Positions 1 to 7,505 of a stretch of 27,543 nucleotides of DNA are shown here, piece by piece. Source of the stretch: Bacillota bacterium (GTDB lineage: Bacteria > Bacillota > Clostridia > Lachnospirales > Cellulosilyticaceae); the NCBI GenBank assembly GCA_023436395.1, contig JAEZJJ010000080.1, forward strand, positions 1-27,543. The letters run 5' to 3'. A program made the position numbers and the translations under genes. A model generated the notes under the pieces. That model searched no databases and was not told the DNA's origin. It saw nothing but the letters and a program-made list of their open reading frames with translations. The stretch's first letter is position 1, and each line of letters starts with the position of its first letter.

Positions 1-2469
1 GTTAAATTTGATGATGCTGCTAGTATATCAGATTATGCTAAGAATGTAGTTGGTTATTCAGCAGCAAATGGTATTTTAAGTGGTTCAACCAATGATGGAA
101 AATTCTTTGTAGGTGCGAAGGATACTGCGACAGCTGAAAGATTTGCTACGTTCATACTCAGACGAATGGGTTATACTGTTGCAGATTACAGACAGTCAGT
201 TGCTAAGCTTGCAGAAACTGAAGGGAGTAAGGTTGATGCAACTTTAACCGGTGATTTAACTAGAGACGATGCTATTGGCATAATATATGGGGTTCTAAAA
301 GCTGAAATGGCTAGTAGAAAAACGGTTATGGATGATATCCTTGCTAATAAAAACAATTATGAATTATGGAAAATGACTTCAAAGGCTGAGTTAGCTGCTA
401 AGTTAGCTGAGATGAGAGCTCATTTAGCTGAGATGAATGCATGGATTGAAGAACTTGGTTTAAGACAGAACAACAGTTCAAACAGTGGATCAAGTGGTGA
501 GGATTCAGGATTTAAATTAGAAGTTGTATCAGTTAAAGCTTTAAACCCTAAGCAATTAGTAATAGAATTCAATGCTATAATGGATGAAAATTCAGTTCAG
601 GACAAAGCAAACTATAAAATCAATGATAAGGGTACCGATGAAAAGACTCTTACTAATACTAGTTGTAAATTAGGTGATGACAAGAAGACTGTTACTATAA
701 CTCTTGATAGTACTGTTGAAGATCGTCTGACTAACTTATCTAAAGCAAAAGTTATAGTTAGCAAGAACATTATGACTGCTAGTAAAAAGAATTTAGGTGC
801 AGATAAAGAATTTACAGTAGATGTACAAGATGGTATATTACCTACTGTTAAAGAAGTTAAGGCTATTGGTAAGTATAATGTACAAATTACTTTCTCAGAG
901 CCAGTTTATGGAGGTAATAATGATCCATTAAATGTGAGTAATTTTAAAGTTGTTGGCGAAAAAAATACTTACAATGTTCAAGGGGCTGAATTAAACCTGG
1001 ATGTTATCAATTTAGAACTTAATTCTGAGCTTAAGGAAGAACTTATCACTGTAACAGTAAATAATGCAGGTGATGGCGAAGTCTATGCAATCCGAGATTA
1101 CGCAGGACACAAAGTATTTAAAGGTGACCATAAATTTAAGTACGCTAAAGACACTTCAGTAGCAGTGGTAACCGTTAAGTCAGTAAAGGAAAATAAAATT
1201 GTTCTTGAATTTTCCAAGCCGGTTAAGGGTTCAAACATCAAGTTATATCATACACAGAAATACAATGAGGCCTACAAGGCAGAAGCAACAACGAATGGCT
1301 ATGTAGATGAAATTACATTTACATTTGACAATTTATTACCACATGGGTCAATTATACTTTACATGGTAAACAGCGAAACTAATGGTGAAGAGATAAGGGA
1401 TGGATATGGTGTAAAAGTACCAAGCCAGACTCATACTTGCTATAATATAATTGAGGAAATTCCTCCTGTTGTTATAGGTTGCAAAGTATACAAGGGTGAA
1501 AGTATTAAGATAGAATTTGATGAAGAACTTAATAAAGAGGTTGCAAATGATCCCAGATACTATGGAGTAAGTAGAGTTCCATACAATAATAAAACACCTT
1601 TTACAGTAGCAATTGATGATTCAATGAAAGTAGTTGAATTGAAATTCGATCCTAAATTAGAGGATAATACTGAATATGAGTTGTTAATCACATGTTACGA
1701 GGATATTTATAAAAACAAAAACACATCACCTTATAGTTATACTTTCACGGTGGACTATACAGATTCAGAAAGTGTTTATATTGAAGAAGCTCAATTAATA
1801 GCTAAGGATAAGATTAAGATTGTATTCAACAAGGAAATGGAGCAGTTTAATTGGAGAGATATAGTATTGACTCACTTAACAACTCCAGATGCAATTAATA
1901 TTGTAAGAAGTGGAGAACTAACGACTCATGATGGAAAATCAGAAGTAGAGTTGTTTTTAGACAAAGAGTTAGCTACTGATGTAACAGATGGGGGAGGAGC
2001 TAGGATTGGGATTACTACTAGTGATACTCCAAAATCAGTATCAGTGAGTGGTAGTAAGTTAATGGCTAATTACGATAAAGCACCTCTTCGTGATAAGGTA
2101 GCTCCTGAAATTGTTTGGTGGGATCATGATAATGATCAATCGACGGATGATATTGCTAAGATTTTAGTTGATTTAGATAGTATAACACAGGGTACAACCG
2201 GTAGGTTCACCATTTTTTTCTCAGAAGATATTTCAGAAGATAGTAAAGAATCACCTCTTACAGTAGATACATTCTCTGTAGATGGTTTCACAATAACGGG
2301 TATATCAGCCCCTAGGGGAACTAAGACTGTAGTTCTTAAAGTTGAGGCTAACAATGATAATATATCTGGTGAACCCACTGTAACTCAAAATTCGCCAATA
2401 GAGGATGCAGCTGGTAATGTATTGGCTGAGGGTTCGAAATGGAGTTACATTAGATCAAACATCTATTAA
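1..2469 (+). CDS. SLH-domain surface protein with Ig-like (SbsA/Big_5-type) repeats, 5'-partial
   Basis: The reading frame is open from the first base, so the gene begins upstream. The ATG at 166 lies inside an S-layer homology domain and is not the start. 822 residues are visible. Counting from base 1, residues 4-56 form an SLH repeat (FDDAASISDYAKNVVGYSAA, then an ILSG turn and a TATAERFATFILRRMGY helix). A second, degenerate SLH-like helix follows at about 85-105 (LTRDDAIGIIYGVL). A charged Ala/Glu helix and a Ser/Gly linker (about 130-170) lead to about six beta-rich modules starting near residues 173, 281, 387, 488, 592 and 702. Several carry the 'K-I-x-F-x-x-x-[ML/V]' strand typical of SbsA-like Ig domains. 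SLH repeats bind secondary cell-wall polymer, so the protein is probably displayed on the cell wall. No sortase signal or C-terminal membrane anchor is present. Its ligand is unknown. Confidence 0.9.
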   Translation, partial: VKFDDAASISDYAKNVVGYSAANGILSGSTNDGKFFVGAKDTATAERFATFILRRMGYTVADYRQSVAKLAETEGSKVDATLTGDLTRDDAIGIIYGVLKAEMASRKTVMDDILANKNNYELWKMTSKAELAAKLAEMRAHLAEMNAWIEELGLRQNNSSNSGSSGEDSGFKLEVVSVKALNPKQLVIEFNAIMDENSVQDKANYKINDKGTDEKTLTNTSCKLGDDKKTVTITLDSTVEDRLTNLSKAKVIVSKNIMTASKKNLGADKEFTVDVQDGILPTVKEVKAIGKYNVQITFSEPVYGGNNDPLNVSNFKVVGEKNTYNVQGAELNLDVINLELNSELKEELITVTVNNAGDGEVYAIRDYAGHKVFKGDHKFKYAKDTSVAVVTVKSVKENKIVLEFSKPVKGSNIKLYHTQKYNEAYKAEATTNGYVDEITFTFDNLLPHGSIILYMVNSETNGEEIRDGYGVKVPSQTHTCYNIIEEIPPVVIGCKVYKGESIKIEFDEELNKEVANDPRYYGVSRVPYNNKTPFTVAIDDSMKVVELKFDPKLEDNTEYELLITCYEDIYKNKNTSPYSYTFTVDYTDSESVYIEEAQLIAKDKIKIVFNKEMEQFNWRDIVLTHLTTPDAINIVRSGELTTHDGKSEVELFLDKELATDVTDGGGARIGITTSDTPKSVSVSGSKLMANYDKAPLRDKVAPEIVWWDHDNDQSTDDIAKILVDLDSITQGTTGRFTIFFSEDISEDSKESPLTVDTFSVDGFTITGISAPRGTKTVVLKVEANNDNISGEPTVTQNSPIEDAAGNVLAEGSKWSYIRSNIY

Positions 2470-2506
2470 CTAACTAGCACCCCTTGAGTTAGTGGATGCT
2501 AGTTAG
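2470..2506 (+). other. Hairpin just after the surface-protein stop codon
   Basis: CTAACTAGCA at 2470-2479 is an exact inverted match to TGCTAGTTAG at 2497-2506, with a 17-nt loop. No T-run follows, so it is unlikely to terminate transcription by itself. It may protect the mRNA 3' end or assist the terminator 50 bases further on. Confidence 0.5.
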
Positions 2507-2557
2507 GAGAGATAGTAGTCAATAAATACCAACTTAGCTGATGGCTTGATTAAGATA

Positions 2558-2618
2558 GAGGTTTCGGGTTGAATTGAAGTTTTATTTTAAATTTCAATTT
2601 AACCCGAAACCTCTTTTT
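2558..2618 (+). terminator. Rho-independent terminator of the SLH protein gene
   Basis: The arms at 2558-2578 and 2593-2613 pair over 21 positions with a single G-T wobble, and the 3' arm runs into TTTTTG. The long stem and T-tail fit an intrinsic terminator closing the surface-protein transcript. The A+T-rich loop is short. Confidence 0.9.
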
Positions 2619-2750
2619 GTAGATAATGCAAATTCATCAAAAGTTGTAGCTTTAATAGAAGTAGTATATGATATATGTAATCTGAATAGTCTAATTTAAG
2701 GGAAAAATAAAATGGGTGGAGGCCTATACATATGAAACGATTGAGATTAG

Positions 2751-3017
2751 CCTGAGGGGCAACCAGATTGCAATGGGCATTCCTCTATTTTTGATGGGGT
2801 GGTTTATTTACCAGAGATGAATGGTTCTAGAGATACCTGTATTTTAGAAGCAGGTGGCGAAGAAGGAATCTATACAGCTGATTTAGATATGGACATGCTC
2901 CGTAGTTATCGACAAAGAGAAGTTCAAGGTAATACTTATCGTCATCCCAAAAAGTATGGAATATTAATTGAAAAAGAAATTAATGCTCCTTTTACTCGTG
3001 AAAATTATAGAGAGTAA
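2751..3017 (+). pseudogene. C-terminal remnant of a carbon-nitrogen hydrolase (nitrilase superfamily)
   Basis: The frame reads PEGQPDCNGHSSIFDGVVYL, then LEAGGEEGIYTADLDMDML and YRQREVQGNTYRHPKKYG, ending in TAA at 3015-3017. This resembles the last third of nitrilase/CN-hydrolase proteins: the '(E)EGIY-A-(E/D)-(F/L)D' strand followed by the Arg-rich 'R-x-x-x-x-G-N-x-x-R-x-P' tail. An in-frame TAG sits at 2748-2750. The upstream DNA encodes nothing matching the missing Glu-Lys-Cys catalytic core. The similarity begins before the GTG at 2799, and no ribosome site precedes it. It is therefore a truncated, probably untranslated relic with no catalytic residues. The family assignment is from recognition of the C-terminal pattern only. 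Confidence 0.65.
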
Positions 3018-3033
3018 AAAAGAGAAAGTGCTT

Positions 3034-3055
3034 GAAGATAAAGAGGCTTATCTTC
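3034..3055 (+). other. Short perfect hairpin downstream of the hydrolase remnant
   Basis: GAAGATAA (3034-3041) and TTATCTTC (3048-3055) pair perfectly around a 6-nt loop. There is no T-run after it. It could be the worn remains of the terminator of the lost hydrolase gene. Confidence 0.35.
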
Positions 3056-3117
3056 GTGATGTAATTTTATAGTAGAAACGTTGAGAAGCTATTATTAGTA
3101 TTTAGGGAGGATTTGCT

Positions 3118-3894
3118 ATGATGTATGAGAATATACTAAATAAGATTGTGGATGAAGGTAAGAAAATTTTTGGAGAAAAGCTTACTGGCATATATCTTCA
3201 TGGTTCCATGGCAATGGGATGTTTTAATCCAGATAAAAGTGATATTGATTTAATTATTGTAATTAAAGATGATATCAACGATAATCAAAAATTGAAATTT
3301 ATGAATGAAGTAGTGGAGCTAAATAAAGTAGCTCCAAGCAAAGGAATTGAATTGAGCATAGTTAAAGAAGTATTCTGTAAAGAATTTAGTTATCCAACAC
3401 CTTTTGAACTACACTTTTCGAATATGCATTTACAGTGGTTTATTGATAATCCCACAGAGTATATTTGTAAAATGAAGGGGACAGATAAGGATTTGGCAGC
3501 ACATTTTAATGTGATAAAGAAATATGGAATGACTTTGTATGGAGCAGAGATAAAAGATGTATTTTCAGATGTACCAAAGGAAAATTATATTGACAGTATT
3601 TGGGGTGATATAGAAGGGGCCATAGAAGATATATTAGAGGAACCCATATACATCATTTTGAATTTATGTAGGGTAGTAGCTTTTCTTAAAAATGATTTAA
3701 TTCTGTCTAAAAAACAAGGTGGAGAATGGGCATTACAAAATCTCTCATTTGAATACCAAATTTTAGTTTCGGAAGCGTTACAAAGCTATATGTATGGAAA
3801 TGAAATGGATATAGATAAAATACAAGCACACAAATTTACAGATTATATGTTACAAATGATAAAGGAAATGTTGATTTTGGAAGGATTATTGTGA
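3118..3894 (+). CDS. AadA/ANT-like aminoglycoside nucleotidyltransferase family protein
   Basis: This is a 258-aa protein with the nucleotidyltransferase signature near the N-terminus. It has HGSMAMG at 28-34, SDIDLIIV at 41-48 (metal-binding D42 and D44) and a possible third carboxylate at E78. The C-terminal half carries the helical DUF4111-type block seen in AadA and ANT(9) enzymes (NLCRVVAFLKND, then SKKQGGEWALQNL). Family members transfer AMP from ATP to spectinomycin or streptomycin, but the divergence here makes the substrate uncertain. An AGGGAGG site at 3104-3110 sits 7 nt before the ATG at 3118; a second ATG follows immediately. It stands alone, flanked by debris and a hydrolase gene, which fits an acquired accessory or resistance-like gene. 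A housekeeping nucleotidyltransferase role is the alternative. Confidence 0.8.
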   Translation: MMYENILNKIVDEGKKIFGEKLTGIYLHGSMAMGCFNPDKSDIDLIIVIKDDINDNQKLKFMNEVVELNKVAPSKGIELSIVKEVFCKEFSYPTPFELHFSNMHLQWFIDNPTEYICKMKGTDKDLAAHFNVIKKYGMTLYGAEIKDVFSDVPKENYIDSIWGDIEGAIEDILEEPIYIILNLCRVVAFLKNDLILSKKQGGEWALQNLSFEYQILVSEALQSYMYGNEMDIDKIQAHKFTDYMLQMIKEMLILEGLL

Positions 3895-4002
3895 CAGAAC
3901 TATGTATTTTGGTTAAAAGATGATTCAGTGTATTGGCGAGAGTAATGGGTTTCTTTGAAAACTATAAACCAATGTCTGAAATAGAGGCGAGGGGAAATAA
4001 AT

Positions 4003-4572
4003 ATGAATGCAATAATTGTACTTCATGAAATCTATGGGAAAAATTGTTTTATAGAAGAAGAGTGTAAAAAGTATGAGAACCTTGGATATGACGTATACTG
4101 CCCTGATTTTTACGAAGGAAAAGTTTTTTTCTACATAGAAACAGATGTTGCTTATTCCTATTTTAGGAAAAATGTTGGGTTTGATGTCTATCATTTGGTT
4201 TGGAAAATGATTGATGAACTAAGTGAAAGATATGAAGCTATTTATGTGATTGGATATAGTGTAGGAGCTACTTTAGCATGGTTATGTTGTGAAAATCCTA
4301 ATTGCAATGGCATTATTGCTTATTATGGTTCTCGTATACGAGATTATTTATATCTACAGCCAAAGTGTCCAGTATTGATAATATTTGCAGAAAAAGACTC
4401 TTTTGATGTGGTTTCGGTATCAGAAACTCTAAGCAGTATCCCTAATATAGAAATTATGAATTATCCTGCAGAACATGGGTTTATGGACTATTATTCTTTA
4501 CATTACGATGTTTGGCAGTCAGCCAAAGCGGAAAACAAAACGTTGGATTTTATTAGTTCTTGTGCTATGTAG
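4003..4572 (+). CDS. Dienelactone hydrolase-like alpha/beta hydrolase
   Basis: This 189-aa alpha/beta-hydrolase has the compact layout of dienelactone hydrolases: an N-terminal strand ending in HEIYG, a nucleophile elbow GYSVGA with S86, an acid in AEKDSFD (D132 or D135), and H158 in PAEHGF. Canonical dienelactone hydrolases use cysteine at the elbow; serine here suggests an esterase- or peptidase-like variant. The protein is probably cytoplasmic, with no signal peptide or membrane segment. The ATG at 4003 follows a purine-rich AGGCGAGGGG site at about 10 nt. It lies 108 bases after the nucleotidyltransferase and no terminator is obvious between them, so the two may be co-transcribed. The natural substrate cannot be inferred. 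Confidence 0.8.
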   Translation: MNAIIVLHEIYGKNCFIEEECKKYENLGYDVYCPDFYEGKVFFYIETDVAYSYFRKNVGFDVYHLVWKMIDELSERYEAIYVIGYSVGATLAWLCCENPNCNGIIAYYGSRIRDYLYLQPKCPVLIIFAEKDSFDVVSVSETLSSIPNIEIMNYPAEHGFMDYYSLHYDVWQSAKAENKTLDFISSCAM

Positions 4573-4683
4573 ATTATATAGATTAAAGAATCCATCAGTC
4601 GTTGTCTGAGATAGTGTAACAGGTACTATTTATGTCGAAGCTGAATGATTTATTAAAAAGTTGATTTACTTGAATATTGTAAA

Positions 4684-4712
4684 TTGACTAAATTGAATAC
4701 AAGTGCTATCAT
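4684..4712 (+). promoter_or_regulatory. Sigma-A-type promoter for the leader-peptide cassette
   Basis: TTGACT at 4684-4689 and TATCAT at 4707-4712 are separated by exactly 17 bases, each one mismatch from the vegetative consensus. Transcription would start near 4719, a few bases before the AAAGGAG ribosome site of the 12-codon ORF. Confidence 0.7.
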
Positions 4713-4741
4713 AAAGTAAATAAAAGAAAGGAGATTATGTT

Positions 4742-4780
4742 ATGAAAAGTATTAATTTAAGCGGGGTATTAACAAGCTAA
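4742..4780 (+). CDS. Putative 12-residue leader peptide
   Basis: The ORF encodes MKSINLSGVLTS followed by TAA. AAAGGAG at 4727-4733 lies 8 nt upstream, a better ribosome site than many full genes here have. It sits just after a near-consensus promoter and just before two competing hairpins and a U-tailed terminator, which is the arrangement of ribosome-controlled attenuators for antibiotic-resistance genes (erm, cat, tet(M) and ABC-F leaders). The peptide matches no leader I recognise, so the inducing signal is unknown. It is too short to judge by coding statistics; the evidence is its position and ribosome site. Confidence 0.5.
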   Translation: MKSINLSGVLTS

Positions 4781-4793
4781 TTTAATATTGTCA

Positions 4794-4857
4794 GTACCAA
4801 AAGGAAAAGGCCCACATAAGGAAGGTTTTATTTTGGTACCATCATAACAAACCTCTT
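4794..4857 (+). promoter_or_regulatory. Competing leader hairpins of a putative attenuator
   Basis: GTACCAAAA at 4794-4802 pairs with TTTTGGTAC at 4831-4839. A second pairing, GAAGGTTT (4821-4828) with AAACCTCTTC (4849-4858, one bulge), places the 4831-4839 arm in its loop, so the two folds compete. CCACAT at 4812-4817 could also pair with GTGTGG in the 3' arm of the downstream terminator, which would act as an antiterminator. These alternatives are read by eye and are not energy-calculated. Confidence 0.45.
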
Positions 4858-4878
4858 CGTGAACTATCTAGACTAGAG

Positions 4879-4909
4879 TAGTCACATCTAAGTGGTGTGG
4901 CTATTTTTT
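4879..4909 (+). terminator. Rho-independent terminator, probable attenuator output
   Basis: TAGTCACATC (4879-4888) pairs at all ten positions, with three G-T wobbles, with GGTGTGGCTA (4894-4903) around a 5-nt loop, followed by TTTTTT. It ends the leader transcript before the acetyltransferase region, so the gene downstream would be expressed only on readthrough or from another promoter. Confidence 0.75.
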
Positions 4910-4954
4910 GTGCTCTTTTTTAGGAGATAGAGATAAAAAGGCCTTTTTATATAG

Positions 4955-5077
4955 ATGATGAGCTCATCGAAACTGACCATATTAAAGAATGCTTGGAACC
5001 AATTATTTCGTGATATTCGTGAAGAAAAGAATGGATTAAAATTTATAGGTGAAAACCAAGAAGGAGATAAGAAATGA
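4955..5077 (+). pseudogene. Small 40-codon ORF or gene remnant overlapping the acetyltransferase start
   Basis: ATG ATG at 4955 opens a 40-codon frame (MMSSSKLTILKNAWNQLF..., ending in NQEGDKK) whose TGA overlaps the next gene's ATG in an ATGA arrangement. There is no ribosome site at a proper distance. The adjacent frame, from about 4930 to the TGA at 5011-5013, also reads like protein (RPFYIDDELIETDHIKECL). This suggests a frameshifted relic of a longer gene whose regulated leader is still present upstream. I do not recognise the family. Translational coupling to the acetyltransferase is the alternative reading. Confidence 0.35.
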
Positions 5078-5715
5078 AAAATATGATGATTAGAAATCAA
5101 GTAGAGAGCGATTATAGAACTGTAGAAGAGCTTACAAGAGAAGCGTTTTGGAATCATCATGCACCAGGATGTGATGAACACTATTTAGTTCATGTGCTCC
5201 ATCAACATGAGGACTATATTCCAGAACTTGATTTTGTGGCAGAGGTAGATGGAAAAATAGTAGGAAATATTATCTATACAAAAGCAAAACTAGTAGACGA
5301 AGATGGAAATGAAAAAGAAATTTTAAGTTTTGGGCCTCTTAGTGTTCTGCCAGAATATCAAAGAAATGGAATAGGTAAAGCCTTATTGAATCATTCCTTT
5401 AAAAAGGCATTGGAGTTAGGCTATGATATGGTAGTGATATTTGGGCATCCAGGTAATTATATTTCAGCAGGATTTAAAAGTTGTAAGAAATATAATATAT
5501 GTGTAGGAGATAATTATTTTCCTACAGCAATGCTGGTAAAAGAATTAAAGCCAGTGGACCTTGAAGGGAAAAGGTGGAATTTTCATGAAAGCACTGCCTA
5601 TGAGTTTAAAAGTGAAGAGGCAGAGGCTTATGATCAATTATTTGAACCAAAAGAAAAAGCATACAGAGAAAGCCAAGAAGAATTTTATATCTATAGTCAT
5701 TCTTCAATGAATTAG
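5074..5715 (+). CDS. GNAT-family N-acetyltransferase (YhbS-like)
   Basis: This is a 213-aa GNAT protein that would move an acetyl group from acetyl-CoA to an amine. The central strand-loop-helix has LSVLPEYQRNGIGKALL (89-105), giving the pyrophosphate-binding Q-R-N-G-I-G motif at 96-101. It is followed by VVIFGHPGNYISAGF, where the usual second half of the fold puts the F/Y-x-x-x-G-F strand. The N-terminus (to about 50) and a C-terminal extension beyond 155 match the longer YhbS-like subgroup. AAGGAG lies 7 nt before the ATG. The gene follows the leader/attenuator cassette, so it may be attenuator-regulated. The acceptor substrate is unknown; antibiotic, protein or metabolite are all possible. 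Confidence 0.85.
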   Translation: MKNMMIRNQVESDYRTVEELTREAFWNHHAPGCDEHYLVHVLHQHEDYIPELDFVAEVDGKIVGNIIYTKAKLVDEDGNEKEILSFGPLSVLPEYQRNGIGKALLNHSFKKALELGYDMVVIFGHPGNYISAGFKSCKKYNICVGDNYFPTAMLVKELKPVDLEGKRWNFHESTAYEFKSEEAEAYDQLFEPKEKAYRESQEEFYIYSHSSMN

Positions 5716-5838
5716 GAGATTCTACGTCTACATATTTAGTATGGGGCCACTCTACCTACACTTCATAGCAGGAAAAGTCGGGAAGTTTTTTGAAAATATT
5801 ATTATAATACAGAATATAGCCGAGAAGGAGAGTGAAAC

Positions 5839-6699
5839 ATGAGTACTTGGATAGAAGGATTGCAAAACGCTATTGAATATATGGAAGAAAATCTAACAGG
5901 AGACCTTCAAGTAAGGGATATAGCTGAAAAAGCATATGTGTCAGAGTATTATTTTCATCGTATATTTTCTGTGTTATGTGGCTTTAGTGTTGCTGAATAT
6001 ATTCGTAACAGACGAATGGCTTTGGCGGCAAGAGAGCTAGTGGTTAGCGAAGAAAAGATAATAGATATTGCAATAAAGTACGGTTATGATTCACCAGACA
6101 GTTTTTCAAGAGCTTTTACCAAGTTTCATGGAATCACACCATCGGCTGTAAAAGAAAAGGGTGCACAGATTCGAGATTTTGCACCACTTAAAATCATATT
6201 ATCATTGGAGGGTGGAACGATGTTGGATTACCGAATTGAAGAAAAAGCTGCATTTACTGTAATGGGAAGAAAAAGAAGGTTTAATAATGAAACAGCTTAT
6301 CAAGAGATTCCGAAGTTTTGGAAAGAACATTACGAAGACGGAGGAAGAGAGGTTGTTTGTGGAATGTATGGGCTTTGTATGGACTCTGATGGTCCAAATT
6401 TTAATTATCTGATTGCAGATAATTATTTACCATGGAAAGAAATTCCTAAGGGATATGAAACACGGACAATTCCTGCCGGGACATGGGCTATATTTCCTTG
6501 TAAGCTAAAGAATTTACAAGATATTAACACAAAGATGTGGAAAGAATGGCTGCCAAATTGTAAGGACTATAAACTTGTTGGAGACTATAATGTTGAAATG
6601 TATGCTCTACCCTGTGAAGAAGATTTTGCAGAAAGTGATTGCGAAATATGGCTGCCAATTGAAAGATGTAGCAAAAGGGATATCACAGATAATGTTTGA
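5839..6699 (+). CDS. AraC-family regulator with GyrI-like effector-binding domain
   Basis: This 286-aa protein has two helix-turn-helix units in residues 8-108: one around LQVRDIAEKAYVSEYYFHRI and one around DIAIKYGYDSPDSFSRAF with the family's GITPS ending. Residues from about 125 to 280 form a GyrI/AraC_E_bind effector domain (YRIEEKAAFTVMG opening, ending in CEIWLPI), the fold that binds amphipathic drugs in Rob/SoxS-like and BmrR-type regulators. It probably senses a small ligand and activates transcription. GAAGGAG lies about 7 nt before the ATG. It sits 123 bases after the acetyltransferase and may control it or form a unit with it. A U-tailed terminator follows. The target operon is not evident from sequence. 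Confidence 0.9.
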   Translation: MSTWIEGLQNAIEYMEENLTGDLQVRDIAEKAYVSEYYFHRIFSVLCGFSVAEYIRNRRMALAARELVVSEEKIIDIAIKYGYDSPDSFSRAFTKFHGITPSAVKEKGAQIRDFAPLKIILSLEGGTMLDYRIEEKAAFTVMGRKRRFNNETAYQEIPKFWKEHYEDGGREVVCGMYGLCMDSDGPNFNYLIADNYLPWKEIPKGYETRTIPAGTWAIFPCKLKNLQDINTKMWKEWLPNCKDYKLVGDYNVEMYALPCEEDFAESDCEIWLPIERCSKRDITDNV

Positions 6700-6724
6700 G
6701 GTAGCTTAATAGAGAGGATTGAGG

Positions 6725-6753
6725 ATGCTCTGGCTTCGGCTGGGGCATTTTTT
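6725..6753 (+). terminator. Rho-independent terminator with UUCG tetraloop
   Basis: ATGCTCTGGC (6725-6734) pairs fully, with three G-T wobbles, with GCTGGGGCAT (6739-6748) around the very stable TTCG loop, then TTTTT. It closes the AraC-family gene. Confidence 0.85.
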
Positions 6754-6874
6754 CTATGAATAAATGAACAACGTTATTTTAATAGATGATTTTAACAATG
6801 GGATGATAAAGGCAGATTCATATAACAAAACGTAGAGATATGAAAGAGGTGAAAGTATGCTATAATTTACTTAG

Positions 6875-6903
6875 TTGACACACTAATAAGAAAAAAATAG
6901 AAG
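6875..6903 (+). promoter_or_regulatory. Candidate promoter for the phosphatase gene
   Basis: A perfect TTGACA at 6875-6880 is followed, after 17 bases, by TAGAAG at 6898-6903, a weak -10 (4 of 6). An exact TATAAT at 6861-6866 just upstream has no good -35 at the right distance. The gene follows a terminator, so it needs its own promoter. Confidence 0.4.
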
Positions 6904-6961
6904 AGGCTAAGATACCTTGTAAAATAGGCTATTTCTCGGCTTTTTAAGGAGTTTGATAACA

Positions 6962-7429
6962 ATGATAAAAGTTCTATTTATTTGCCACGGCAATATTTGT
7001 AGATCACCTATGGCAGAGTTTGTATTAAAGGACAAAGTGAGAAAGCTTGGGCTTGAAAATGAGTTTTACATAGCTTCTTGTGCAACAAGTAGGGAAGAAA
7101 TAGGAAATGATGTACACCCAGGCACCAAGAAGAAATTAAAAGCATGCGGTATACCTGTAGAAAGAAGAGGTGCAGTCCAGCTTACCAAAGGAGATTATGA
7201 GAAGTATGATTATCTCCTAGCAATGGATACTCAAAATGTGAGAAACATTATGAGAATACTAAATGAAGACCCCAAAAACAAGGTGTATAAACTTCTAGAC
7301 TTTGCCCCTTCAAAGGGAGATATAGCAGACCCTTGGTATACTGGCAATTTTGATGAGACTTATGAGGATGTAGTAGCAGGCTGTGAAGGGCTCATTGAGC
7401 ATTTAAGAAGTCATAATCAAATAAGATAA
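6962..7429 (+). CDS. Low-molecular-weight protein tyrosine phosphatase
   Basis: This 155-aa cytoplasmic phosphatase has the P-loop C-x5-R-S near the N-terminus (CHGNICRS, nucleophile C8 and R14) and the general-acid loop DPWYTG with D123. Both are complete, so the enzyme should be active. Such enzymes remove phosphate from protein tyrosine or arginine residues. The frame is open from a TTG at 6953, but the AAGGAG at 6946-6951 is only one base from that codon and 10 nt from the ATG at 6962, so the ATG is the start. Part of its C-terminal coding DNA (7346-7408) recurs in decayed form at 8121-8183. No kinase partner is nearby. Confidence 0.92.
   Translation: MIKVLFICHGNICRSPMAEFVLKDKVRKLGLENEFYIASCATSREEIGNDVHPGTKKKLKACGIPVERRGAVQLTKGDYEKYDYLLAMDTQNVRNIMRILNEDPKNKVYKLLDFAPSKGDIADPWYTGNFDETYEDVVAGCEGLIEHLRSHNQIR
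7346..7408 (+). repeat. Direct repeat, copy A (phosphatase 3' end)
   Basis: 63 bases encoding NFDETYEDVVAGCEGLIEHLR match 8121-8183 at 56 of 63 positions by eye, with no gaps. The differences are mostly silent or conservative, which suggests divergence of two once-functional copies. Confidence 0.9.
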
Positions 7430-7505
7430 TAGAGAATTAAGTAAAACCATGGATATTTAACTTTAAATAAAGTTAGTTTTACTCAGATGGAGGAGTAGGT
7501 AAGTT

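Noticed and set aside
2136..2378. Minus-strand open frames within the SLH protein, the PTS gene and other large genes
   Set aside because: They lack ribosome sites and family motifs and lie opposite strongly supported plus-strand genes.
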